64,000 bases of DNA from Streptomyces cinnabarinus (GCF_027270315.1 NZ_CP114413.1:7130001-7194000); one strand, 5' to 3'. Positions 24,245-33,178 are shown, counted from the stretch's first letter. The notes: generated by a model from the letters alone, not told the origin. Program-made: numbers and translations.

Positions 24245-25771
24245 TCACCGCAAGGGGCCGGACCGCAGGGGGTTGGGCAGCGGTGCCCACTGGTCCCCGG
24301 GCGTCCGCGGCGACAGCCGCATCAGCGTCAACGCCTTCGCGGGCAGCGGCTCTTCGCGCAGCACGGCCAGATCGGACGTGCGCGGCAGATCCCGTACGGC
24401 CGTCTCCAGCGCCCCGCCGAGCGCCGCGGCCGAACCCGCCGTACCCGCGAGCGCGCCCGCCACCAGCGAGCCGAACAGCTTGCGGCGCAGGGTGGTCTCG
24501 TCGTCGGTGACGATCCGTCCGGTCAGCTCCGGGACCGGGATGCCGTGCCGGGCGAGCCGGGCCGGGCTGACCCGGATGTCGGCGAGATCGCGGTAGACCA
24601 GCCGCCGCGGGGTGCCCTCGGCGTCCAGGACGACCAGCAGGTTCTGGCCGTGCGCCTCCAGGGCCACGCCCAGGTCCAGGAGTTGCAGCCCGACGGTGAG
24701 GGTGAGTCGCGCGAAGGCCGCCAACCAGGCTGGATCGGCCGGCAGTTCGGTGGTGGCGAGCGCGGCCACCGGCACCACCCGCTCGCCCGGACCGGCGTAC
24801 TCCTGCGGCGACTCGCGCAGGACGGCCGCCAGATCGGGGGAGTCCGCGGTCGCCGCGCCCAGGGTGCGGGTGATGTGCAGCAGCCCGTCCGTCCGCGCCG
24901 CCAGCGACTCCGCGAACGCGGACAGCGTCGCCGACAGGGCGATCGAGTAGCCCGAGATGTCCCGCACCGACGAGGTCAGCCGGGCGCTCAGCGCGGTCTT
25001 GACGTGCGGCCCGCCGGGCAGCGCCAGCGTGCGCAGCGACATCAGCGGACGCGCCCCGCCGAGGCCCCGTTCGCAACCGCGCTTGAGCACATGCGTCAGC
25101 TGCCAGGGATGCACCGGGATCAACAGCCGCTCCCCGTCCCGCAGTTCGTCCGGCCAGTCACCTGTCAGCAGGCACTCGTCCGCCGGTACCGGCCACAGGC
25201 CCAGCTCCACCAGCGGCCGGTGCTCGGGCCCGTAGGCGAGCTGCTCGGCCACCGAGAACCCGGGCCGGGAACGGCAGTTGGGGTGGTAGGGATGCCCGTC
25301 GACCACCCGCTGCTCCCACTCCCAGTCCCGCACCGGCCACTCCTTCGGGTCATCTGCGGCGGCAACCGGCAGCTGCCCGGCCCTGGACAGCGCCAACGAG
25401 GCGACACTGTGCCCGAGTTCGGCCACGAACCCCGTACCGTGCGCCACGCCCAGGTCGGTCATCAGCCGCGCCGGATCGCCGTACGCCGTCCCGTCCAGGC
25501 GCACCTCGGTGACATACGCGGCGATGGCGTACGGATCCGCGCGCGGCCCGCGCAGCCGGCGGCCGTCGGAAAGGCGCAGGGTGAGGCCGTCTCCGGTGCT
25601 CTCGTGGGCCGTGACCCACGGCAGCGGCTCATGGACCAGCGCCCGCCACAGCCGGGTCAGCACGGCGGCCCGGGCACCGGGCAGCTCGGCCGGGTACCGG
25701 TCGGCGAGGCCGGGGCGGACATCGGCCAACTCGGCCGCTACCTCGGCCTCGGCTGTGAGGGGACGGTGCAC
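24245..25771 (-). CDS. IucA/IucC-family siderophore synthetase (first copy)
   Basis: 508 residues from GTG at 25771 with GAGGAG seven bases upstream. NRPS-independent siderophore synthetases adenylate citrate or a dicarboxylate and condense it with an amine. The ATP/substrate motifs are present: GHPYHPNCRSRPGFS (about 165-180), LIPVHPWQLTHVLKRG, KTALSARLTSSVRDISGYS and the helix ALEAHGQNLLVV. The C-terminal ferric-reductase-like (FhuF) segment is present as a helical tail. It is divergent from a second family member at 25865. Confidence 0.9.
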   Translation of the reverse strand: MHRPLTAEAEVAAELADVRPGLADRYPAELPGARAAVLTRLWRALVHEPLPWVTAHESTGDGLTLRLSDGRRLRGPRADPYAIAAYVTEVRLDGTAYGDPARLMTDLGVAHGTGFVAELGHSVASLALSRAGQLPVAAADDPKEWPVRDWEWEQRVVDGHPYHPNCRSRPGFSVAEQLAYGPEHRPLVELGLWPVPADECLLTGDWPDELRDGERLLIPVHPWQLTHVLKRGCERGLGGARPLMSLRTLALPGGPHVKTALSARLTSSVRDISGYSIALSATLSAFAESLAARTDGLLHITRTLGAATADSPDLAAVLRESPQEYAGPGERVVPVAALATTELPADPAWLAAFARLTLTVGLQLLDLGVALEAHGQNLLVVLDAEGTPRRLVYRDLADIRVSPARLARHGIPVPELTGRIVTDDETTLRRKLFGSLVAGALAGTAGSAAALGGALETAVRDLPRTSDLAVLREEPLPAKALTLMRLSPRTPGDQWAPLPNPLRSGPLR

Positions 25772-25864
25772 GGTCGGGCTCCTCGGGTACGAGTAGGACG
25801 TCAGGTCGGGCGGTGACTTGCAGACATACTGATCTTCTCCGCCCGAACGGACCGTAGAGAACGA

Positions 25865-27370
25865 GTGAAGCGCGTGGACCTCATGCCCCCGCCCGCCGAC
25901 GCCGACGCCGCACAGCGCGCCGATGTCGCGGACCGCGCCGACGCCCTTGCGGCGGCGCCCCTGCTCAACTGCCTGCTGCGGGAGGTGGCCGAACCGCTCA
26001 CCCGGCCCGGTGAGCCACCGGCGCACCGGCTGCCGAGCGGCCGGCTGCTGCGGGTGCGCGGCGAACGCCGCCCGGCCGGGGCGGAGATGCTCGTGGACGG
26101 CGGCTGGGTCCGCGTCGGCCATGCCGAACTGGTGAAACTCGTCGCCGAGGAACTTCGCCGGCACACCGGCCTGGACAACCACGAACTGCCCGCCGAGATC
26201 GTCGACAGCCGGGACGCGGTCGCCGCGCTGCTCACCGCGCGGGCGGACGCGACCCCGTCCGCCGACCCGTATCTGCGCTCCGAGCAGTCCCTGGTCACCG
26301 GGCATCCGCACCACCCGGCGCCCAAGGCGCGCGGCGGCGGTCCGGTGGCGGGCTGGCTGCCGTACGCGCCCGAGGCGTACGCCCGCTTCCCGCTGGTGCT
26401 CCTCGGGGTGCGCGCGGACACGGTCGTCGAGGAGGGCGACACCGGCGCCCTGGACGCCCTCGGCGAGGCGCCGCCCGGCTACCGGCTGCTGCCCGCCCAC
26501 CCCTGGCAGCTCGACCTCGTGGACCTCGGGCCCGCCTTCGCCGACGGCAGGCTGATCCATCTGGGCAGCACCGGCTTCGAGACCTGGCCGACGGCCGCGA
26601 TCCGCACGGTGTACGCCCCCGAGCGCGACCTGTTCCTCAAGTTCAGCCTCGATGTGCGCATCACCAACGACATCCGCCGGCTGTGGCGCCACGACCTGCT
26701 GAAGCTCCGCCGGACCGACGCGGCCGTCGGCCGGGCCTTCGCGGCGGTCCCCGGCGCCTGGCTCAGTGACCGCGGCTACCGCACGGCCGACTTCGCCTTC
26801 GAGGAGCTGGCCGTACTGGTCCGCGACGGATTCCGGGACCGGCTGCGCCCCGGCGCGACCCCGCTGCTCGCGGCGGGCCTGGTGGAGGGCTTCCCGGGCA
26901 GCCCCCTCGACACCGCCGAGGACCCGGTGGCCTGGTGGGACGCCTACCTCGACGCCGTCGTACCGCCCGTCCTGACGGCCTTCGCCGACCACGGCGTCGT
27001 CCTCGAAGCGCACCTCCAGAACACCCTCGTCGCCGTCGACGCGGGCGGCACCCCCGTGCAGGCGCTGTTCCGGGACGCCGAGGGCGTGAAACTGCTCGCG
27101 GACGTGGACCGGGCCGCCGGGTGGGAGCGGCTGGTGTACTGCCTGGTGGTGAACCACCTCTGGGAGGTGGGCGCGGCCCTCGCCGAACGCCGCCCCGGCC
27201 TCGCCCCCTGGCCCGGCGTACGCCGCGCGCTCGCCGCCCACGACCTCCCCGAGATCCCCGCGCTCCTCGCGTCCCCCACCCTCCCCGGCAAGACCAACCT
27301 CCTCCTGCGCTGGACCGAGGCCGACGGCGCCGCGACCCGCTACCGGCCCCTGCCCAACCCGCTGCGCTGA
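25865..27370 (+). CDS. IucA/IucC-family siderophore synthetase (second copy)
   Basis: 501 residues from GTG. It has the same family motifs as its divergent neighbour: LVTGHPHHPAPKARGGG, LLPAHPWQLDLVDLG, LKFSLDVRITNDIRRL and VLEAHLQNTLVAVDAGG. The lower similarity between copies suggests two different condensation steps. No decarboxylase, monooxygenase or acyltransferase that would supply a hydroxamate amine lies nearby, so the complete siderophore pathway is not in the window. The 93-bp divergent region has no convincing iron box. Confidence 0.9.
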   Translation: MKRVDLMPPPADADAAQRADVADRADALAAAPLLNCLLREVAEPLTRPGEPPAHRLPSGRLLRVRGERRPAGAEMLVDGGWVRVGHAELVKLVAEELRRHTGLDNHELPAEIVDSRDAVAALLTARADATPSADPYLRSEQSLVTGHPHHPAPKARGGGPVAGWLPYAPEAYARFPLVLLGVRADTVVEEGDTGALDALGEAPPGYRLLPAHPWQLDLVDLGPAFADGRLIHLGSTGFETWPTAAIRTVYAPERDLFLKFSLDVRITNDIRRLWRHDLLKLRRTDAAVGRAFAAVPGAWLSDRGYRTADFAFEELAVLVRDGFRDRLRPGATPLLAAGLVEGFPGSPLDTAEDPVAWWDAYLDAVVPPVLTAFADHGVVLEAHLQNTLVAVDAGGTPVQALFRDAEGVKLLADVDRAAGWERLVYCLVVNHLWEVGAALAERRPGLAPWPGVRRALAAHDLPEIPALLASPTLPGKTNLLLRWTEADGAATRYRPLPNPLR

Positions 27371-27385
27371 TCTACCCTTGCCGGT

Positions 27386-28300
27386 GTGCTGCGCGACGTG
27401 ACTGCTGTTCGATACGTGACCCCCCTGCGGTCGGGCGGCTCCGTGCCCGCGGTCGTCGAGGCCGACGACCTCGGCACCTACGTCGTCAAGTTCACCGGCT
27501 CCGCGCAGGGCCGCAAGGCGCTGGTCGCCGAGGTGATCGTGGGGGAGCTGGCACGGGCCCTCGGGCTGCGCTTCCCCGAGCTGGTGCTGGTGCGCTTCGA
27601 CCCGGCGATCGCGGACGACGAACCCCACCAGGAGGTGCGGGAGCTCCACAGCGCCAGCGCGGGGGTCAACCTAGGGATGGACTTCCTGCCGGGCGCCAAG
27701 GACTTCACGCCCGAGATCGCCAAGGTGTTCCCGGTCGATCCCCTGGAGGCGGGCCGGATCATCTGGCTGGACGCCCTCACCGTCAACGTCGACCGCACGG
27801 TGCACAGCTCCAACCTGATGGTCTGGCCCACCCTGGGCACTGTGCCCCCGCGCCTGTGGCTCATCGACCACGGCGCCGCTCTCGTCTTCCACCACCGCTG
27901 GGACACCTCCGACCCCGCGAAGGCCTACGACTTCCGCCACCACGCCCTCGGCCACTACGCCCCGGACACCCGCGCCGCCGACGCCGAGCTGGCGCCCAGG
28001 GTCACCGAGGAGCTGCTGCGGGAGATCGCGGCCGAGGTGCCGGACGCCTGGCTGCTGGACGAGCCCGGATTCGCCACCGCCGAGCAGGCCCGCGAGGCGT
28101 ATGTCGGCTACCTCCGCGCGCGTGTGCGGGCCTCGGCGTCCTGGCTGCCCACGGACTTCCCCACCCGGGAGGAGCTCGCCGCCGAGGAGGCCCGGCGCGC
28201 GGAGAGGACCCAGCAAGGACGCCCCGCGTGGCTCAAGCAGGTCCCCGACCTGCACGGCAAGCCCGCGGCCGAACAGGATTGGTCGGTGCACCTCGGATGA
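27386..28300 (+). CDS. HipA-like kinase family protein
   Basis: 304 residues from GTG. TYVVKFTGSAQGRKALVAEV holds the ATP lysine region, LDALTVNVDRTVHSSNLMVW the catalytic-loop D-x-N-x(4)-N pattern of HipA/PI3K-like kinases, and LWLIDHGAALVFHHRW the metal-binding Asp (DFG equivalent). It lacks the N-terminal HipA subdomain and no HipB antitoxin is adjacent, so a stand-alone kinase is more likely than a toxin. It overlaps the SelW-like gene by four bases. Confidence 0.82.
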   Translation: MLRDVTAVRYVTPLRSGGSVPAVVEADDLGTYVVKFTGSAQGRKALVAEVIVGELARALGLRFPELVLVRFDPAIADDEPHQEVRELHSASAGVNLGMDFLPGAKDFTPEIAKVFPVDPLEAGRIIWLDALTVNVDRTVHSSNLMVWPTLGTVPPRLWLIDHGAALVFHHRWDTSDPAKAYDFRHHALGHYAPDTRAADAELAPRVTEELLREIAAEVPDAWLLDEPGFATAEQAREAYVGYLRARVRASASWLPTDFPTREELAAEEARRAERTQQGRPAWLKQVPDLHGKPAAEQDWSVHLG

Positions 28301-28575
28301 GTGGCCGTGTCGAGATCGAGTACTGCACCCAGTGCCGCTGGCTGCCCCGCGCGGCCTGGCTGGCGCAGGAACTGCTCACCACCTTCGAGGCGGAGCTGTC
28401 CGAACTGGCCCTGAAGCCGGGCAAGGGCGGCGTCTTCGTGGTTCGCGTCGACGACGAGGTGGTCTGGGACCGCCGCGAACAGGGCTTCCCCGAGCCGACG
28501 GCGGTGAAGCAGGCCGTACGCGACCGAGTGGCCCCGGACAAGTCCCTGGGCCACTCGGAGAAACCGGCGTCGTAA
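28297..28575 (+). CDS. SelT/SelW/SelH-family thioredoxin-like protein
   Basis: 92 residues. The N-terminal VEIEYCTQCRWLPRAAWLAQ carries a CxxC where vertebrate SelW has CxxU; GVFVVRVDDEVVWDRREQGF and PEPTAVKQAVRDRV complete the Rdx fold. These small oxidoreductases are thought to act on thiols. Four-base overlap with the HipA-like kinase gene indicates coupled translation. Confidence 0.9.
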   Translation: MSGRVEIEYCTQCRWLPRAAWLAQELLTTFEAELSELALKPGKGGVFVVRVDDEVVWDRREQGFPEPTAVKQAVRDRVAPDKSLGHSEKPAS

Positions 28576-28578
28576 GGG

Positions 28579-30204
28579 TCAGCCCCTGAGCTGCTCGTAC
28601 GCGGGCAGGGTGAGGAAGTCCGCGTAGTCCTCGTCCAGGGAGACCTCCAGCAGCAGATCGTGGGCCTGCTGCCAGTGGCCCGCCGCGAAGGCCTCGTCGC
28701 CGAGTTCGGCCCTGATGTTCTTCAGCTCCTCGGCGGCCACCTTGCGGGCCAGCTCGGGCGTGGCCTTCTCGCCGTTCTCGAACTGCACGCCCGCGTTGAT
28801 CCACTGCCAGATCTGGGAGCGGGAGATCTCGGCGGTGGCCGCATCCTCCATGAGGTTGAAGATGGCGACCGCGCCGAGCCCGCGCAGCCAGGCCTCGATG
28901 TAACGGATGCCCACCTGAACGGCGTTGACCAGGCCGTTGTACGTCGGCTTGGCGGCGAGCGAGTCGACGGCGATGAGGTCCTCGGCCTTGACGTCGACGT
29001 CCTCGCGCAGCCGGTCCTTCTGGTTCGGCTTCTCGCCGAGCACGGCGTCGAAGGAGGCCATCGCGATCGGCACCAGGTCGGGGTGGGCGACCCAGGAGCC
29101 GTCGAACCCGTCGTTCGCCTCGCGGTCCTTGTCCGCCTTGACCTTCTCGAAGGCGACCTTGTTGACCTCCTCGTCCCGGCGGGACGGGATGAACGCCGCC
29201 ATGCCGCCGATGGCGTGCGCGCCGCGCTTGTGGCAGGTGCGGACGAGGAGTTCGGTGTACGCCCGCATGAACGGGGCCGTCATCGTGACCAGGTTGCGGT
29301 CCGGGAGGACGAACCTCGGCCCGCCGTCCCGGAAGTTCTTCACGATGGAGAACAGGTAGTCCCAGCGGCCCGCGTTCAACCCGGAGGCGTGGTCGCGGAG
29401 TTCGTAGAGGATCTCCTCCATCTCGTACGCGGCCGTGATCGTCTCGATCAGCACGGTGGCGCGGACGGTGCCCTGCGGGATGCCGACGTAGTCCTGTGCG
29501 AAGACGAACACCTCGTTCCAGAGGCGGGCCTCCAGGTGCGACTCGGTCTTCGGCAGGTAGAAGTACGGGCCCTTGCCGAGGTCGAGCAGGCGCTGGGCGT
29601 TGTGGAAGAAGTAGAGGCCGAAGTCGACGAGGGCGCCGGGGACCGGGGTGCCGTCCGCGTCGACGAGGTGGCGCTCGTTCAGGTGCCAGCCGCGGGGGCG
29701 CATGACGACCGTCGCCAGCTCCCCGGCCGGGCGCAGGGCGTAGGACTTGCCGGTGCGCTCGTCCGTGAAGTCGATGTTCCGGGTGTACGCGTCGGCCATG
29801 TTCACCTGGCCGAGGACGACGTTCTCCCAGGTCGGCGCCGAGGCGTCCTCGAAGTCGGCGAGCCAGATCCGGGCGCCCGAGTTGAGGGCGTTGATGGTCA
29901 TCTTGCGGTCGGTGGGGCCGGTGATCTCCACCCGCCGGTCGTTCAGGGCGGCGGGGGCCGGGGCCACCTTCCAGGAGTCGTCCGCGCGGATCGCGGCGGT
30001 CTCCGGGAGGAAGTCGAGCGTGGAGGTGCGGGCGATCTCGGCGCGGCGCTCGGCACGGCGGGCGAGGAGCTCCTCACGCCGGGGCGTGAACCGGCGGTGC
30101 AGCTCGGCCACGAAGGCGAGCGCCGCGTCGGTGAGGACCTCCTCCTGCCGGGGCAGGGGCTCGGCGTCGACGATGGCCAGCGGGGACGGCGCTGGTGCGG
30201 ACAT
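28579..30204 (-). CDS. aceB: Malate synthase A
   Basis: 541 residues, the usual malate synthase A size. It condenses glyoxylate with acetyl-CoA. DFEDASAPTWENVVLGQVNM, LRPRGWHL-type and GGMAAFIPSRRDEEVNKVA segments are typical, and KVKADKDREANDGFDGSWVA then HPDLVPIAMASF hold the family signature. Isocitrate lyase is absent, and the promoter carries the purine-regulon operators, so the glyoxylate probably comes from allantoin. The gene ends four bases from the convergent SelW-like gene. Confidence 0.95.
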   Translation of the reverse strand: MSAPAPSPLAIVDAEPLPRQEEVLTDAALAFVAELHRRFTPRREELLARRAERRAEIARTSTLDFLPETAAIRADDSWKVAPAPAALNDRRVEITGPTDRKMTINALNSGARIWLADFEDASAPTWENVVLGQVNMADAYTRNIDFTDERTGKSYALRPAGELATVVMRPRGWHLNERHLVDADGTPVPGALVDFGLYFFHNAQRLLDLGKGPYFYLPKTESHLEARLWNEVFVFAQDYVGIPQGTVRATVLIETITAAYEMEEILYELRDHASGLNAGRWDYLFSIVKNFRDGGPRFVLPDRNLVTMTAPFMRAYTELLVRTCHKRGAHAIGGMAAFIPSRRDEEVNKVAFEKVKADKDREANDGFDGSWVAHPDLVPIAMASFDAVLGEKPNQKDRLREDVDVKAEDLIAVDSLAAKPTYNGLVNAVQVGIRYIEAWLRGLGAVAIFNLMEDAATAEISRSQIWQWINAGVQFENGEKATPELARKVAAEELKNIRAELGDEAFAAGHWQQAHDLLLEVSLDEDYADFLTLPAYEQLRG

Positions 30205-30286
30205 GAGCTGTCACTTCCTTCAGCGGTGGCACCGGGTGCCAAGCGGCACGCATGGAACGTAGAGCGCCCGCTGTGCGGTCGGACGC

Positions 30287-30339
30287 TTCTGAACAGTGGA
30301 TAGTAGTTTCCTCATCGTGGAACTTCAATGGTTTGTTGA
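30287..30339. promoter_or_regulatory. Operator cluster upstream of malate synthase
   Basis: TTCT-GAACAGT-GGAT (30287-30301, two mismatches) and TTCC-TCATCGT-GGAA (30308-30322, perfect arms) have centres 21 bp apart, as upstream of hyi and allR/allB. A weaker copy of the second motif, TCAATG-GTT-TGTTGA, lies at 30325-30339. The remainder of the 30205-30424 gap shows nothing further. Confidence 0.6.
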
Positions 30340-30424
30340 TATCGAGATTCTCTGGGTCGAGGCAAGGTGTCGCTCAGTGCCACCCCGCTCACTCCAGGTG
30401 CCACGCCCGGCGTCAGGCCCGGTG

Positions 30425-31024
30425 TCACTCAAGGTGGACCAGGTCGGCCTCGGTGTCGATGTCGTACGGCCGGGCCACGTCCCCGCACTCGACGAGCCGG
30501 ACCGCCTGGGCATGCTCCTTCAGGTACCCACGCGCCCCTTGATCCCCGGTCGCGGCCCGCGCGATCCCCGCCCAGTGCGCGGCCCCGAACAGCACCGGAT
30601 GCCCCCGTACGCCGTCGTAGGCGGCCGAGACCAGCGACGACTCCCCGTCGTAGGCGGCGAGCACCCGCGCCACCGCCTCCGCGCCGATCCCCGGCTGATC
30701 GACCAGCGAGACCAGCGCGGCCCGTGCCCCCGTCCCGGCCAGCGAGTCGAGCCCCGCCCGCAGCGAGGTCCCCATCCCCCGCTCCCACTCGGGGTTGTCC
30801 ACCAGCACACAGTCCCCGAGCCGCGCCCGCTCCCGTACGGCCGAGGCGCTCGCCCCCAGCACCACATGGACCCGGACGCAGCCGGCCGTACGCAGCACCC
30901 CGACCGCGTGTTCGACGAGTGGACGTCCGCGGTGTTCGAGCAGGGCTTTGGGCCGCCCGCCGAGCCGCCGGCCCCCGCCCGCGGCGAGAATCAGCCCGGC
31001 GACCTGCTGTTCGTTCTGCGTCAT
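30425..31024 (-). CDS. MobA-like nucleotidyltransferase
   Basis: 199 residues. GLILAAGGGRRLGGRPKALL (about 10-29) is the NTP-binding signature, LVSLVDQPGIGAEAVARVLA the metal-binding Asp segment, and the C-terminus ends YDIDTEADLVHLE. This fits molybdenum-cofactor cytidylyl/guanylyltransferases of the MobA/MocA group that mature xanthine dehydrogenase. A xanthine dehydrogenase link would suit the purine context, but no dehydrogenase gene is in the window. Confidence 0.85.
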   Translation of the reverse strand: MTQNEQQVAGLILAAGGGRRLGGRPKALLEHRGRPLVEHAVGVLRTAGCVRVHVVLGASASAVRERARLGDCVLVDNPEWERGMGTSLRAGLDSLAGTGARAALVSLVDQPGIGAEAVARVLAAYDGESSLVSAAYDGVRGHPVLFGAAHWAGIARAATGDQGARGYLKEHAQAVRLVECGDVARPYDIDTEADLVHLE

Positions 31025-31212
31025 GTCTCCTGCATACCTGACACCGTGCCCACGGCCCGGTTTCCCGGGGCTGAATTTCGGTCCGCGTGGTGGCGCACCG
31101 CGCGGTGGTGGCGTTTACTGACCCGCGTCCCCACGGCGCCCGATCACGTCCGGGGGCGCTCGGGAGGGGCCACTACGTGGACGCGCACAACGGCGTGCGC
31201 GGGGGGAGAGCT

Positions 31213-31524
31213 GTGTTGCGGAGCTTGGGGCAGAGGCCGGTGACCGGCAGCGACGAGGATCCGAGAGTGGCGGAACTGCGGACCGCGGTGTCCCGGCTGC
31301 GCCGTGAACTCGCCGCGCTCCCGGCCGAGTTCCCGGACCGGGCGATCGCGGAGGACGAACTCGCGGCCATGGCCGCGATGACGATCAGCGGAACGCCGGA
31401 GACCCCGCGCTTACAGCGGTCGTTATTGCTGATCGCCGGGGCGATCGGTTCGGTGAGCGCGTTGGCGCCGGGGCTGACCGGCGTACGGAACGCGGTGGAT
31501 CTGTTCGGGGAGCGGCGCTCCTAG
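31213..31524 (+). CDS. Small conserved actinobacterial protein with two TTA codons
   Basis: 103 residues from GTG at 31213 after GGGGGGAGAG. The middle is a charged helix (VAELRTAVSRLRRELAALPA), followed by a hydrophobic stretch (SLLLIAGAIGSVSALAPGLT) near the C-terminus. It resembles the DUF5955-type proteins of Streptomyces; the function is unknown. Codons 67 (31411-31413) and 71 (31423-31425) are TTA, rare in these genomes, so translation should need bldA tRNA. It converges with a four-base overlap on the next gene. Confidence 0.7.
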   Translation: MLRSLGQRPVTGSDEDPRVAELRTAVSRLRRELAALPAEFPDRAIAEDELAAMAAMTISGTPETPRLQRSLLLIAGAIGSVSALAPGLTGVRNAVDLFGERRS

Positions 31525-32195
31525 CTCCAGCCGCGGAAGGGGAACGGTCCCCGATAGCCCCGGTCCGACGTCCGGTGCTCGAACTGCTCGCACAGCCAGG
31601 TCTCCTGGACGAACTCGGTGTGCCGGGGCCAGATCTCGAAGATGCCCCGGGGCCCGTGCTTGCCGTCGCAGACGCGGTACGCGTCCTTGGCGTCACGGAA
31701 ACACGCCAGCCCGGTCATCATGCCGTGGCCGACCGGACTGTAGTCCGACCACGCGCACGAGATGCACGCCTTGAGCCGGGTGTCGACCGGCAGCGCGGCC
31801 CCGATCTCGTGCAGCGCGTCCTCGAAGTCGGGGTGCGTGGCGCGCAGTTCGCGCCCGTCGAGGCGCAGGGTGACGGTCAGGTCCTCCGTCTCCTCGGGGT
31901 ACCAGAGGTTCAGGGCGCAGTGCAGGGTCGCGATCCGCTCGCCCTCGTCACCGACCTCCACGGGCATGGTCAGCCCCCACTCCAGCAGGCAGGACCACAG
32001 ATCCCCGTCGCGCAGCACGAACATCGGGTCGGGCGGTTCCCCGGTCAGCGCGCCGAGCGTGTCCATGGTCTCGCCCTCGAAGCGGACGCCCCTGATCGTC
32101 GTGCGGATCAGCTCGCGGCCGTCGGACTCGAAGGTGAGCTCCTCGGTGCCGTGCCGGTCGGTGTACCGGCCGGGCCAGCGCATTAAGCCGCTCAT
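31521..32195 (-). CDS. Conserved protein (DUF6304-like)
   Basis: 224 residues from ATG at 32195, overlapping the allR stop by four bases. WPGRYTDRHGTEELTFESDG opens a beta-rich N-terminal half, and the C-terminal CISCAWSDYSPVGHGMMTGL with FRDAKDAYRVCDGKHGPRG carries paired cysteines that could bind metal. Codon 4 is TTA if this start is used; ATG at codon 5 would drop it. The function is unknown. Coupling to the allantoin repressor is notable but may be accidental. Confidence 0.7.
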   Translation of the reverse strand: MSGLMRWPGRYTDRHGTEELTFESDGRELIRTTIRGVRFEGETMDTLGALTGEPPDPMFVLRDGDLWSCLLEWGLTMPVEVGDEGERIATLHCALNLWYPEETEDLTVTLRLDGRELRATHPDFEDALHEIGAALPVDTRLKACISCAWSDYSPVGHGMMTGLACFRDAKDAYRVCDGKHGPRGIFEIWPRHTEFVQETWLCEQFEHRTSDRGYRGPFPFRGWS

Positions 32196-32986
32196 GCGGG
32201 GTTCTGGGTGGCCAGCGCCTCGGACAGCTCCTGGGCGATCTGCTGGAGCACCGGCACGATCCGCTCGGTGGCCTCCTCGGTGACCCGGCCCGCCGGACCG
32301 GAGATGGAGATGGCGGCCGCGGTGGGGGAGTCGGGCACCGACACCGCGAGGCAGCGGACGCCGATCTCCTGCTCGTTGTCGTCCACGGCGTACCCGAGCC
32401 GGCGTACGTCGTCCAGGGCCGCGAGGAAACCGTCGGCGGTGGTGATCGTCTTCTCGGTGGCGGCCGGCATGCCCGTCCGGCCGAGCAGGGCCCGCACCTC
32501 GGCGGCCGGGGTGTTCGCCAGCAGGGCCTTGCCGACGCCCGTGGAGTGCGGCAGGACGCGGCGGCCGACCTCGGTGAACATCCGCATCGAGTGCTTGGAG
32601 GGCACCTGGGCGACGTAGACGATCTCGTCGCCGTCCAGCAGTGCCATGTTCGCGGTCTCGCCGGTCTCCTCGACCAGCCGGGCGAGGTAGGGGCGCGCCC
32701 AGGTGCCGAGCAGCCGGGAGGCGGACTCGCCGAGCCGGATCAGCCGCGGGCCGAGGGCGTACCGCCGGTTGGGCTGCTGGCGGACGTAGCCGCAAGCCAC
32801 CAGGGTGCGCATCAGACGGTGGATGGTCGGCAGCGGGAGCCCGCTGCTCGCGGACAGCTCGCTCAGGCCCACCTCGCCGCCGGCGTCCGCCATCCGCTCC
32901 AGCAGGTCGAAGGCGCGCTCGAGTGACTGGACGCCACCGCTGGCGGACTTGGCGGAGTCGGTGGTGCTGGCGCTGGACGTCGGCAC
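32192..32986 (-). CDS. allR: IclR-family repressor, AllR-like
   Basis: 264 residues. The N-terminal winged helix reads SLERAFDLLERMADAGGEVG, LSELSASSGLPLPTIHRLMR and TLVACGYVRQQPNRRYALGP. The C-terminal effector domain includes LLDGDEIVYVAQVPSKHSMR, LPHSTGVGKALLA and the closing VSVPDSPTAAAISISGPAGR. It is divergent from allantoinase, the arrangement of AllR, which represses allantoin genes and is released by a downstream metabolite. The paired TTCY-N7-GGAA sites at 33067-33102 lie at its own promoter. Confidence 0.9.
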   Translation of the reverse strand: MPTSSASTTDSAKSASGGVQSLERAFDLLERMADAGGEVGLSELSASSGLPLPTIHRLMRTLVACGYVRQQPNRRYALGPRLIRLGESASRLLGTWARPYLARLVEETGETANMALLDGDEIVYVAQVPSKHSMRMFTEVGRRVLPHSTGVGKALLANTPAAEVRALLGRTGMPAATEKTITTADGFLAALDDVRRLGYAVDDNEQEIGVRCLAVSVPDSPTAAAISISGPAGRVTEEATERIVPVLQQIAQELSEALATQNPA

Positions 32987-33066
32987 GGCGCGTTCCTTTC
33001 GGGGCTGGCGGGAAGGGCAGAAGCCTACCCGGCGGTCGGTTGACTCCCCGCTTGTGCGTAGCTACG

Positions 33067-33102
33067 TTCTGCTTGCCGGAATTCTAATTCCGCTTTGTGG
33101 AA
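33067..33102. promoter_or_regulatory. Tandem TTCY-N7-GGAA operators between allR and allB
   Basis: TTCT-GCTTGCC-GGAA (33067-33081) and TTCC-GCTTTGT-GGAA (33088-33102); centres 21 bp apart. This is the clearest pair of the set and lies next to the presumed regulator gene, fitting autoregulation. Confidence 0.7.
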
Positions 33103-33178
33103 ACGTCCAGAGTGGGAGCGGGAGGGATGCTGGGTAGCAGTGTGCCCTTGACGGCGCCGATGCGGGAGTGAAGACTCC

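Noticed and set aside
25772..25864. Possible iron box between the siderophore synthetases
   Set aside because: The stretch AGGTCGGGCGGTGACTT resembles only the left half of the expected DmdR palindrome; the right half does not match.
24245..27649. Very long leftward open frame running through both siderophore synthetase genes
   Set aside because: Only the part up to 25771 has family motifs; the rest is antisense to the clear rightward synthetase and is kept open by high GC.
27386..28575. HipA-like kinase and SelW-like gene as a toxin-antitoxin pair
   Set aside because: The kinase lacks the HipA N-terminal domain and the partner is a redox protein without a DNA-binding motif.
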